NCBI GenBank assembly: GCA_035758575.1
Contig: DASTXH010000031.1
Location: 97,719-161,718, forward strand
Length of the DNA: 64,000 nt
Source of the DNA: JANWHZ01 sp035758575
GTDB taxonomy: Bacteria > Patescibacteriota > Saccharimonadia > Saccharimonadales > UBA4665
Reading direction: 5' to 3'
This document shows, piece after piece, positions 23,579 to 32,682 of this stretch. The notes below the pieces were generated by a model. The model was given only the letters and a program-made list of their open reading frames with translations, ran no database searches and was not told the origin of the DNA. A program made the translations under genes and the position numbers. The first letter of the stretch is position 1; each line of letters begins with the position of its first letter.

Positions 23579-25294
23579 ATGGCTATTCGATACAAGGCTG
23601 CGTCCGCGGTGACGTGTGCGGTTATACTAGTGCTGGCAGCCATAAGCCCTGCGCTCGCCGCAGCCTTCTCCGGCATTGGGGCGGGCACCCAGGCAAACCC
23701 CTATCGCATCACCACCTGCGCGCAACTCGGCGAAATGGCAGGCAATCTTGCCGCCTACTATGTTTTGAATAACGATATCAACTGCAATAACACCACGTTT
23801 ACTCCGGTCGGCGGCCTCGGCGGCGGGACGCCGTTTACCGGCACGCTTGACGGACTAGGTCACAGCATCGAAAACATCAATTTCACCAACTGCGGCATAT
23901 TTTGCTCGACAAACGGCGCGACCATCAAAAACCTCTCTATTGCCAGCGGAACGTCTACCGTTCCGCAGCATTACTACCACGGCAGCTTCGTTGGCTACGC
24001 AGACAACACCACCATGGTCAACCTGCACTCTGCGCTAACAATCACTGCAGACAGCTACGACTATGTAGGCGGCATCGTGGGGTTCATGGACAATACCAAT
24101 ACGGTCAGCGACAGCTCATTTACCGGCAGCATTACGCTTACCGGCACCGACGGCTATGCCGGCGGCATTACCGGCTACCTTTGGGCGGCTAGTGACAGCA
24201 TCAGCAACAGCTAAGGTGCGGCCGCTATTACGCTTGCGAGCACCTCCAGTTTACAATCCGGCAGTGAGATTGTCGGTGGATCGTATGCCGGCACACTCAC
24301 CAACGTCTACGGTGCCGGCAACATAGCCGACCAGGCGGCCTCGGGCAGCTCCAACCGCATAGGCGCGCTGGTTGCCACCGCATCGGGAAACACCATAACA
24401 AACTCATTTGCGGCCACGCCCGTAAGCGGCAGCAACACCATCGGCGCACTTTTTGGATCTGCCAGCAGCATTACCACCACCAATGCCTACTTCGACCAAA
24501 CGGCTGCGGGCATTGGCGCTTGTGCCGGCAGCGGTACAGTGGCATGCACGGCGGTAAACGCCAGCGACGCCAGTCCCGCATATTTCTTCAACAATACCGC
24601 CAACCACCCACTGGATGCCTGGGACTTTTCAGCCATCTGGAGGACAAACGCCACCAGCTACCCCACGCTGCGCAATCTTGACGCGTTCAGCAGGGCAGGC
24701 GTACCTAATAACGGTGATGCGAACGGCGACGGTACCGCCGATGCATACCAGCCGAACGTCCTTGACGTCAGGGACGCCAACGGCGTCTGGGCAACTGTCG
24801 CTGTAGCAGGCAGCAGCAGCAACTGCGAGCTCGGCAGCCCTACTTCCGCTAGCGCGCAAGCCCTTACCGGCTATAGCGCCCTCACCAGCCTAACAGGCTT
24901 CAGCATCTATTGCGCCAGTACCGGGGCCACGGTATCAGTTTCGATCATATACGACAAAGTGTACGCCAACCCCACCGTACGGTACTACAATACCGCGACC
25001 CATTCGTTGACCGCCATTCCAAACGCAACCCTTGCTACGGTCACTATAGGCGGCACTACCAAAACCGAACTGACCTACACCCTGACCGACGGATCATCGC
25101 TGGATGAAGATGGTAGCGCAAATGGTATCATCGTGGATCCCATAGTATTGTATGCACCCGTCATAGCATCACCCAACACCGGCTACGGACGCGCCGGAAC
25201 CTATAGCGGGAGCAACCTGCTAGCCGGCGGATTATTCGGCTTCGGCGTAGCGCTCGTAGCCGTTGCGGCCATGTACCGACGTCAACGCGCGTAA
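23579..25294 (+). pseudogene. PNTG surface protein gene interrupted by an in-frame TAA
   Basis: The frame from the ATG at 23579 (GGGGGAG upstream) encodes a signal peptide and GLUG-like repeats up to SDSISNS, then TAA at 24212-24214 (codon 212). The same frame continues open as GAAAITLASTSSSLQSGSE and on to the natural end at 25294. The downstream part includes a choice-of-anchor U signature (DGSSLDEDGSANGIIVDP) and a complete sorting signal (SPNTGYG, hydrophobic helix, YRRQRA). TAT (Tyr) to TAA is the likely change, because repeat ends in such proteins often read NSYG. Without readthrough, only an unanchored 211-residue fragment would be secreted. Confidence 0.8.
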
Positions 25295-25495
25295 CAAACA
25301 GGCAGACAAAGAAACATATTCAGTACAAAAGCCGTCCAAAATGGTGACAGATATGCTATGCGCCAAATAAACAGTGCCCGTATCATCGGGGCCAAGCAAC
25401 GCCGCATGCAGCACATCAGCTATCCAACATGTTGGCCGCTGGCAAGCGGCACCGGTACATAGTTGCAAGCGCGCTGTCCTGCAAGACGCAGCCGG
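25295..25495. other. Intergenic gap, no gene seen
   Basis: This is a 201-nt gap between two convergent surface-protein genes. No convincing open frame, hairpin terminator or repeat was found. Confidence 0.4.
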
Positions 25496-28112
25496 CTATT
25501 TGCTGCGACGGCGACGGATTATATACAGAGCGATCACCAGCAGGAGCACGCACATGCTGGTGCCAACCCCATAGGCCGCATAGCGGCCGGATTGCGTCCG
25601 CATAAGGGGCCTGGCTGAAGCCGACAGGTATACCGCAGCCTGCGTAATCTCGGCAAAACGCAGTTGGGCTACGCCGTTATGTATGCTCTCCAGTGTAATA
25701 GATACATCGGGTATGCCATCGCCATTTGCGTCAACCCGCTTGGTTTCGCCGACATTCAGGTGCAATGTTTGCGGCGTGGAGTGGATGGTAAGCACTGCAT
25801 AGTCTCCGCCCACGTCGGACACCACGGCCGTATGCGTCACTGCCTGCACGCGGAACGTAACCGACTGGCTGGCGCCAAGCTGTACCATCTTGCCCGTACC
25901 GGACGTATACGAAGAGAAGTCATTTAATAGTAGCAGCGTATCTACAGCCTTGCTCGGCGATGGTGCCGGCTGCATCGCCGGGGTCGTACCAATGGTACTA
26001 GCCTGATCGGTGCTTGCCGCTGCAAGAGAGGCCGCGGTATTGCCAGCAGCGGAAGCCGCGCGCAAGGACAATACTTCCGGCGGCAGAATAGGGCGAAAAA
26101 TTACCCACCGCATCCTCGGCTTTCACCCGTAAATACCAGGTGCCATCGGCCAGCGCCGAAGGCATAGTAAACGCATGAGAACCGGCTACAGCCGATGACA
26201 CGCCACTAGTGAAGCCGGCATCCTGCGACCATTCAACCGTATACGGCGTTGCCGCCAGCCCGGACCCAGTGTCCGATGATGCGGTCCAAGCCCAGACGGG
26301 AGTCGTATCGGTTGTGGCAGTAGCCGGCGTTGGCCTGCCCGGAATGCTTGGTGCCGTCGTGTCCACGAGCACATTGCCCGCAGGCGAATACGCCGAATTA
26401 TTTCCGGCGCCATCTGCAGCCCGGACGCGCACATACCACATACCGTCGGCCAGGCTGCCAATTGCCAATGCATTCGTAGCCGATGTAGCCGTATGCAGGC
26501 CCGTTGCGAACGAACTATCCTGTGACCACTGCACCGTATATGCAGGGCTTGCCAGGCCCGAACCACTGTCGGACGACGCCGTCCATGTCCAATCCGTATC
26601 CGTCGCCGGCGTTTGGCTGGCAGCGCCGGCTGGCGTTCCTGGCGTAACCGGTGGCGTAGCATCAACCTTAAAGGCTATGCCGCCAGCATTAGCACTACTG
26701 AAACCGGAGCTATTATTACTGTTATCAATAGTCTTCACGCGCCAATAGTAGGCACCGTCGGCCAATGTTTGCCCGGCGCTGCCCGCCGCATAGGTACCGC
26801 TGCCGGCAGCCTGGCCGACCGTAAAGCCAAAGCTCCCCTGGCTGCCCAAAGCGGACGTATAATCAACCACCGGGCTCGCAAAGGTGCCGGAGGTATCTAT
26901 CTGTATTTCGTATTTTACGGTTGCGCTGCCGTTGGGGTCGCTGAGGGTAAACGAAAATACCGGCTGGCTGCTGGTGCCATACCCACCCCCGACCACGCCC
27001 GCCGGTCCCAAAGCGCTCGGTGTGTTAGGATTGGATGATGTATTAGCTTGCCACTGCAAATAAGGGTAGCCATTGTTGATAGTGCCGCTGCCGTCAATCG
27101 CCCAAATTGTAGTAAAATCCCAACCGCTGTAGGTAGACTGCGTCTTCATGGCGGCGGTAGTCTCGCCGACCACGCCCGCACCGCCCATGGACGTCGCCAG
27201 GCCCGACGACTGCGTGTCCCAGTACGACGATGCTATGCTGGTATATTGGCCGCCAGATAGCCCGCCGGTGCCAGACGGAAGGCTGCCCGACACAACGGTA
27301 ACCGGCCCGGTGGAATACAAGTTACTCTTGGAGCCGCTGTTATAGTCGTTGCCCAGCAGGCCGCCAACCGAGCCTTGGTCATAGGGGGTGGCAACACCTA
27401 TATATACGCTGCTGCGCGAATAAGAATCATGGATAGTGGCCGCGGTGCTGCCAAACGCTTCACCGGCAAGTCCGCCGGAACAGCAGCTGGCGGAGGCAAC
27501 CGGCGGGTTGAACGTCACCGATACATTTGCATAGTCGTAGGCCATCGCCCCCTGATTTGAACCGACCAGGCCGCCCACGCGCTCCGTGCCCGTCACCGTA
27601 CCGCCGCTGACGCCGCTTTGCTGCACAGTGCCATTGTTTTCGCCCGCCAGCGCACCCACATCTATAGCGCCCGTGACGTTTACGTTGCTGAGTGTGGTGT
27701 TCTGGATAACGCCGCCGGTACCGACGTACCCGAACAGTCCGACGTAGCTGGTACCGGAGCTATTGACGTACAGGTTGCTGATCGTCTTATAGTTGCCGTC
27801 GAAGTGGCCGTAAAAATAATTGGGATACGCCCCGAGCGGCGTCCAGCCGCTGCCGGTGCTGTATGCGCTTAGGTCGATATTGTTCATGAGCTTAAAGTAC
27901 TTGCTGGCGTTGCCTGAGCCAAGGTAAGCACTTATACCCGCCAGGTCGGCCGCGGTAGTAATTTGATAGGGGTCGCTCGACGTACCGGTACCGCCGGAAA
28001 ATGCGAATACCGGCTCGGGCAAGGAAAGACTGCCGATAGCCGAAAATACCAGACACGCCGCCAGCACCACACATGCGAAGCGCCGAGTCTGTCCGAAACC
28101 AATACGTAGCCC
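25496..28112 (-). pseudogene. Large GLUG/Ig-repeat surface protein gene with a frameshift
   Basis: The probable start is GTG at 28112, with GAGGGG about 7 nt upstream, giving a signal peptide (CVVLAACLVFSAIGSL). GLUG-like repeats (GALAGENNG, GGLVGSNQG, GGLAGEAFG, GGLLGNDYN) follow, then three Ig-like repeats of the TDTTPVWAWTASSDTGSGL type. In the third repeat's end (SPYSAAGSIV) the frame runs out at 25998. The other frame takes over at about 26050-26070 with LRAASAAGNTAASLAA. It continues through a 180-residue region containing VDANGDGIPDVSI to a final membrane helix and RRRRSK tail at 25496. A single-base indel explains both parts. The C-terminus has no PNTG motif. Confidence 0.75.
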
Positions 28113-28279
28113 CACGTTTTGCCCCTCAAATAGCTCATGTTTATGATAGCAGCAACCGCCGCCGATACACAACTGCCCGTGCATGCAGCCGGTGGTAGCG
28201 CTGTTTTTGCGCCGCGCACGAAACAGATACACCTGGGCCGCCGGCGGATCTAACGGTGGCAGTTCAGCAGCCGCACATA

Positions 28280-30625
28280 TTATTCAATATCGAACCGGCG
28301 TGAAAACAGCCATTTCACGCATTCGGCCACCTGCATCCAGGCAAACGCCCAGACCCACACAAATACCGCCTGGCGCACGCTGATACCCTGGAAAAACAAA
28401 CCGCTCAGCGCCAGCGCGGTAGCCAGCAATTGGGTCAATACCGTAGCCCATATAACCGGACGGGCAGGCAGCCATTTCCACCAGCGCTCCCGCGTATGCG
28501 CCACGTATATCAACAAGTGGCCGGACACCGTCAGCTTCAGGAAAAACATCGTTTGGATGACCGCCGTAGGCACATGCCACGCATTCCGAAGCAGGTAGAA
28601 AAACGTGATGCTGGTAAATACACCGACCAGCCCGTACATACTGGCCAGCAGAAACCGCTCGCGCACATGGATCACGCTGGGACGGGCCGCCATATGCACC
28701 CGGTCGTAGGCAAGGGAAATGATAGGCAGGTCGTTCAGCAGCGCCAGCAGGATGATTTGCACCGGTGTCAGCGGAAACCCGCCGGTAGCAACGCTCAGGA
28801 TGGCAATACTCAGAATCAGGCGGAAGCTTTCCGATATGCGGTACACCGAGTAGTAATACGTACGGGTAAAGATTTTCCGCGCCTCTATAATCGCGTCTTT
28901 TATGACAGATATACCGTCGGTAAGCAGCACGATGTCGGCAGCGCTCTTCAGTGCGTCCACGGCATTCTTGACGGCAATGCCTACACTGGCAAGCTTCAGC
29001 GCCGGCAAGTCGTTGACGCCGTCGCCGGTAGCAGCAACCGTACTACTCCTGGCGGCCGCTTGCACAATATGGTATTTGTCGTCCGGCAGCACCTCGGCGA
29101 ACACTGCCGTCCGCTGTAATTCGTCGGCGCCAAGTGATGCCGTCTGCCCAGCCGCGGCGGTAACAACACCCGTCAGCCCCAGCTCTTTGCTGACACGGGC
29201 GGCAATAGCGCGGTTATCGCCGGTCATCATCTTGGTTGTAATGCCGTTCGTGCGCAAAAAACGGATCACTTGTTTGGCGTCAGGGCGAAGGGTATCGCTC
29301 AGCTCCAACAAGCCGATTAAGCGCAGGCCATGCTCGGCAGTGCCGTCGCCTATAGCTAGCGCCAGGCTGCGATAGCCCTCGGCTGCAGCCGCCGATACCT
29401 GACGGTCGAAGGCCTTTTGTACCGCCGGACTTACCGTACAGAGCGCTGCGATGACCTGCGGCGCGCCCATGCTCACTACCCGCGTTTTACCGTCTACATC
29501 TACGACCGCTGTGCTGCGCTTGCGCTTTGAGTCGGCCGGCGTAAAGTCTTTTTGGCTATACGCCGATACCTTCAGCTCCCCGGTTTTCGCGAGGATTGCC
29601 TGGTTGATAAGGTCAAATGCATTATCAGTAGTAGCCGATGCCGCCCAGCGCATCAGGTCGGTTTCCGCAATGCCTCCATACGGCACAATCTGTTCAACAG
29701 TAATACGGTTCGAGGTAAGCGTGCCGGTCTTGTCACTCAGCAAAAGGTTGACATTGGCCAAATCTTCCAGCGAGCTAAGGCGCCGCACCACCACATGCTT
29801 GCGCGTCAGCTCCAGCACACCCAAGCTGATAATCAGGCTCATCACTGTCGGCATCGCCACGGGTATACCGGCTATCAGCACGCTGAGGTCCAGCGTCAAG
29901 AGATCAGCCAGTCCCTGATGTTTCACGAGCAGTACTGCCGTAACCACCACGCCGGCCAGCACGCTCACTGCGGTCAGGTATTGGGTGATGCGCAGGATGT
30001 CCTTTTCCAGGCTGCTGTGCTTTGGCCGCGTGTCTACCATGGTTACCGTCTTGCCGAACTTGGTCCGGTTGCCGGTTGCCGCCACGGTACCCAGCAGGCT
30101 GCCGGTAGTGATGAACGACCCGGAATAGGCGATCGCGCCCGCTTCTTTGTCCTGCGGAAGCGACTCGCCGGTGAGCGCCGCTTCATTAATACTCAGGTTT
30201 TTTGCCTCGGCAAGTGTAATGTCCGCCGGTACTACGTTGCCCACACCCAGCTTCACCACATCGCCCGGTACCAGCTGCTCCGACGGCAACTGCCGCCACG
30301 AACCACCCCGCAGCACCTGCACCGTGATACTCAGCCGGCGCTGCAGCGCTGCAATAGCTTGGTCGGCTTTGGCTTCGTGCCAACGCGAGATCGCAAAGTT
30401 CAGCACAAATAATGCAAGGATAAACCACCCATCGAACGTCTTGCCAATATAAAACGACAACGCTGCGGCCGCCAGCAGCAACAACGACATCGGCGACACC
30501 AGCCAACGTACTACTTTTACAAACCAAGGCGTCTGTTTTGCGCTGATAGTATTCGGACCGTATTGCTGCAGTAACGCAGCCGCTTGGGCATCATCCAGCC
30601 CTTGCGCTGAGTAGTTTTCATTCAT
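28280..30625 (-). CDS. P-type ATPase, plasma-membrane proton-efflux (P3A) type
   Basis: A 781-residue ion pump. The N-terminal region (GLDDAQAAALLQQYGPN) is the cation-ATPase N-domain. The actuator loop is ALTGESLP, the membrane site IPVAMPTVMS carries the conserved Pro, and the phosphorylated Asp298 lies in LSDKTGTLT. TGDNRAIAARVSKELG and VAATGDGVNDLPALK are the hinge motifs. Length, the lack of metal-binding domains and IPVAMP fit the P3A proton pumps. It would export protons using ATP. The start is 6 nt after a -10 box, back to back with the HD gene's promoter. Confidence 0.85.
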   Translation of the reverse strand: MNENYSAQGLDDAQAAALLQQYGPNTISAKQTPWFVKVVRWLVSPMSLLLLAAAALSFYIGKTFDGWFILALFVLNFAISRWHEAKADQAIAALQRRLSITVQVLRGGSWRQLPSEQLVPGDVVKLGVGNVVPADITLAEAKNLSINEAALTGESLPQDKEAGAIAYSGSFITTGSLLGTVAATGNRTKFGKTVTMVDTRPKHSSLEKDILRITQYLTAVSVLAGVVVTAVLLVKHQGLADLLTLDLSVLIAGIPVAMPTVMSLIISLGVLELTRKHVVVRRLSSLEDLANVNLLLSDKTGTLTSNRITVEQIVPYGGIAETDLMRWAASATTDNAFDLINQAILAKTGELKVSAYSQKDFTPADSKRKRSTAVVDVDGKTRVVSMGAPQVIAALCTVSPAVQKAFDRQVSAAAAEGYRSLALAIGDGTAEHGLRLIGLLELSDTLRPDAKQVIRFLRTNGITTKMMTGDNRAIAARVSKELGLTGVVTAAAGQTASLGADELQRTAVFAEVLPDDKYHIVQAAARSSTVAATGDGVNDLPALKLASVGIAVKNAVDALKSAADIVLLTDGISVIKDAIIEARKIFTRTYYYSVYRISESFRLILSIAILSVATGGFPLTPVQIILLALLNDLPIISLAYDRVHMAARPSVIHVRERFLLASMYGLVGVFTSITFFYLLRNAWHVPTAVIQTMFFLKLTVSGHLLIYVAHTRERWWKWLPARPVIWATVLTQLLATALALSGLFFQGISVRQAVFVWVWAFAWMQVAECVKWLFSRRFDIE

Positions 30626-30631
30626 AATTCT

Positions 30632-30637
30632 AGTATA
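30632..30637 (-). promoter_or_regulatory. -10 box TATACT for the P-type ATPase (minus strand)
   Basis: Minus-strand TATACT ends 6 nt before the ATG at 30625. It faces the mirror-image promoter of the HD gene 18 nt away. Confidence 0.6.
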
Positions 30638-30655
30638 CCGCGCCCCAAAATCCGG

Positions 30656-30661
30656 TATACT
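30656..30661 (+). promoter_or_regulatory. -10 box TATACT for the HD-domain gene
   Basis: TATACT ends 6 nt before the ATG at 30668. The two divergent start codons are only 42 nt apart, so both promoters overlap each other's upstream region. Confidence 0.6.
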
Positions 30662-30667
30662 AACGCC

Positions 30668-31255
30668 ATGTCACGCATGCAAAACCTTGAACAAGCAGTC
30701 ACTAATCTGTACGCCGCCAAAAATCCCAACCGCGCCGACTGGGCGGACTGGCTGGGCGCAAATCATGTATTTGTCGTAGCGGATTACGCCAGTGAAATTG
30801 CCAAACGCTACGGTGCCGACGAAGAACTGGCACGCGCCGGCGGCCTGCTGCACGACATCGCCGATGCCACTATGAGCCGTTTTACGCCCGGACACGAAGC
30901 AACAAGCTTGGCCATTGCCCGCGAGCTCATGCACGATGCAGGGTTTGCCGACAAGGAAATAAACCTGACCGTGGACGACGCCATCCGGCTGCACAGCTGC
31001 CATGACGGCAATATGCCGGATAGTCTGGAGGGCAAGGTACTAGCAACCGCCGATGCCAAAGCACACCTGTTGTCCGACTTTTATCTGTTTGCCACCTGGT
31101 CATTCGGCAAAGAAGACAAAAGCCTGGAAGACGCCAAAGCATACACGCTGAAAAAGATAGAGCGCGACTTCCATAACAAAATCCTATTCGACGATGTCCG
31201 CGAAGAATGCCATGCGGCATATGCCGAATTGCGGGCAGTTTTTAACCGCAAGTAG
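30668..31255 (+). CDS. HD-domain phosphohydrolase
   Basis: A 195-residue metal-dependent phosphohydrolase. The motif residues are His in GANHVFVV, the HD pair in GGLLHDIAD, further histidines in FTPGHEAT and LHSCHD, and Asp in LATADAKAHL. This matches the compact HD proteins that hydrolyse nucleotides or sugar phosphates. There is no second domain. The gene ends 9 nt before the convergent cohesin-protein gene. The substrate cannot be predicted. Confidence 0.85.
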   Translation: MSRMQNLEQAVTNLYAAKNPNRADWADWLGANHVFVVADYASEIAKRYGADEELARAGGLLHDIADATMSRFTPGHEATSLAIARELMHDAGFADKEINLTVDDAIRLHSCHDGNMPDSLEGKVLATADAKAHLLSDFYLFATWSFGKEDKSLEDAKAYTLKKIERDFHNKILFDDVREECHAAYAELRAVFNRK

Positions 31256-31263
31256 CAGCCGGC

Positions 31264-32676
31264 TTACCGGGTAAACGGCGGCCGCTGTTCGTGGACGTCC
31301 GGACCGCCGGCGCCTTCTACCGGGCTCTGATTATCCTGCCTTGCCGCGGTCAGAGGCATAACCATAGTAGGCCGCGCATCGAGGCTGACAGGCTGCACGG
31401 GGCTACCTACTGCGCGCTTCCAAAAGATACGCCGGAGCAGATACGCGAAAATCGCGACGAGCATAGGGAGCCGGCCGCTGCCGAGCATATAGCCGATCCA
31501 GACAGCCACCAGCAAACACAACGCAAACATCACGCCCGTTATCCACGCCGATGCTGATGCCGCGTGTGCCGTCAGCTTGAACGACACTGCCTGCGGCGTG
31601 CCCGCAGGGTTGAGACCCGTAATGCGCAACACCTCAACCGTTTGCACGCCGTGCACAGTAACCGTACCGACAATATTACCAATGGGTAGATTGGCTATAG
31701 TGGCGTGTCCTGCGGCGTCAGTCGTGCCTGATTGGCCGTCGAACGACAGCAACGCACCCTGTACCGGTTTGCCTGACGCATCGTCTATGGTCAGTGTCAC
31801 CGTGGCACCCTTCGTCGTAAACTGCTGGTCGCTGCTTGCCGCTCGGTTGCCAGCGGCATCGGTGTTTTTGATGGCAAAATGATAGGCCGTACCTGGAACG
31901 ATCAACGGCGAGTTGAGAACAACCAAATGGCTGGTTGCCAAATTGTCGTCGACTGCAGTCAAACCATAGCCGCTGGTCAGGCCGTAGTCTATCTCCGACG
32001 ATGCCGGTTCGGACGTAGTCCATGTGATCGTAGCCGACCCGGTGGTAATGCTATCAACAACAATCTTTGAGATGGTTGGCGGCGTAATGTCTTTCGGAGT
32101 CACAGCAGGAGCGGGCACAGGCGTGGACTTTACGGTAGAGGGTGGCCTACTCGGGGCGGGGGCGGGCGTCGGAGATGGTGTGGGGGCGGGGGCGGGTGCA
32201 GACAGGCTAAAACTGCCGCCCGGATACGATGTCATGATATTAGCGTTTGTGTTAGCGCTAACCACCGAAGACCCGCCCGTAAAGCTGATGGCAGCAGCGC
32301 CGCTGCTGGCAAGAGCCTTGAACTGTACGGTAGCCACTAGCTGGTCGCCGGTCACCGATGGTAAGGCACCGCGGCCAATCTGCACCGTGCCAGATCCGCC
32401 GCTGTTCTGTGCCGCCACACTAAAAGCCGACGAGCTGGTAATGCCCACAAATTGCAACAGGCTGGCAGGATAGCTCATGTTGGCCTGCACGGCATTAACC
32501 GGCTCGGTGCCGCTGTTTTCGCGCACGTCTACCGTCAGTGTGTTGCCGTTTATTACAGTACCCGAACTTGGCGACAGATATAGCATTGCCGAAGCAGCAT
32601 ACGCAGGCACCGCAAACAGAACAGGCAAGACAACAGCCGCCAGCGCTGCAAGCCGCCGAATGTTTTTTTGTTTCAT
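31264..32676 (-). CDS. Membrane-anchored cohesin-domain protein
   Basis: A 470-residue surface protein. A signal peptide (1-28) precedes a cohesin-type domain at about 30-165: MLYLSPSSGTVINGNTLTVDVREN, ANMSYPASLLQFVGI, VATVQFKAL. A Pro/Ala/Thr linker (about 166-205), a fibronectin-type domain (ISKIVVDSITTGSATITWTTSEPASSEIDYG) and a carboxypeptidase-regulatory-like domain (VTLTIDDASGKPVQGALLSFDG) follow. The C-terminal membrane helix (VMFALCLLVAVWIGYMLG) carries a cytoplasmic tail. The gene directly upstream in the same operon encodes a dockerin-bearing glycosidase, so this protein is the likely cell-surface receptor for it. GGGAG precedes the ATG. Confidence 0.83.
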   Translation of the reverse strand: MKQKNIRRLAALAAVVLPVLFAVPAYAASAMLYLSPSSGTVINGNTLTVDVRENSGTEPVNAVQANMSYPASLLQFVGITSSSAFSVAAQNSGGSGTVQIGRGALPSVTGDQLVATVQFKALASSGAAAISFTGGSSVVSANTNANIMTSYPGGSFSLSAPAPAPTPSPTPAPAPSRPPSTVKSTPVPAPAVTPKDITPPTISKIVVDSITTGSATITWTTSEPASSEIDYGLTSGYGLTAVDDNLATSHLVVLNSPLIVPGTAYHFAIKNTDAAGNRAASSDQQFTTKGATVTLTIDDASGKPVQGALLSFDGQSGTTDAAGHATIANLPIGNIVGTVTVHGVQTVEVLRITGLNPAGTPQAVSFKLTAHAASASAWITGVMFALCLLVAVWIGYMLGSGRLPMLVAIFAYLLRRIFWKRAVGSPVQPVSLDARPTMVMPLTAARQDNQSPVEGAGGPDVHEQRPPFTR

Positions 32677-32682
32677 GGTGTG

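Noticed and set aside
28430..29119. 229-residue plus-strand frame antisense to the P-type ATPase
   Set aside because: Shadow frame, rich in Arg, His and Gln, without any domain.
29552..30412. 286-residue plus-strand frame antisense to the P-type ATPase
   Set aside because: His/Gln/Arg-rich composition typical of a reverse-strand shadow; the ATPase motifs prove the other strand.
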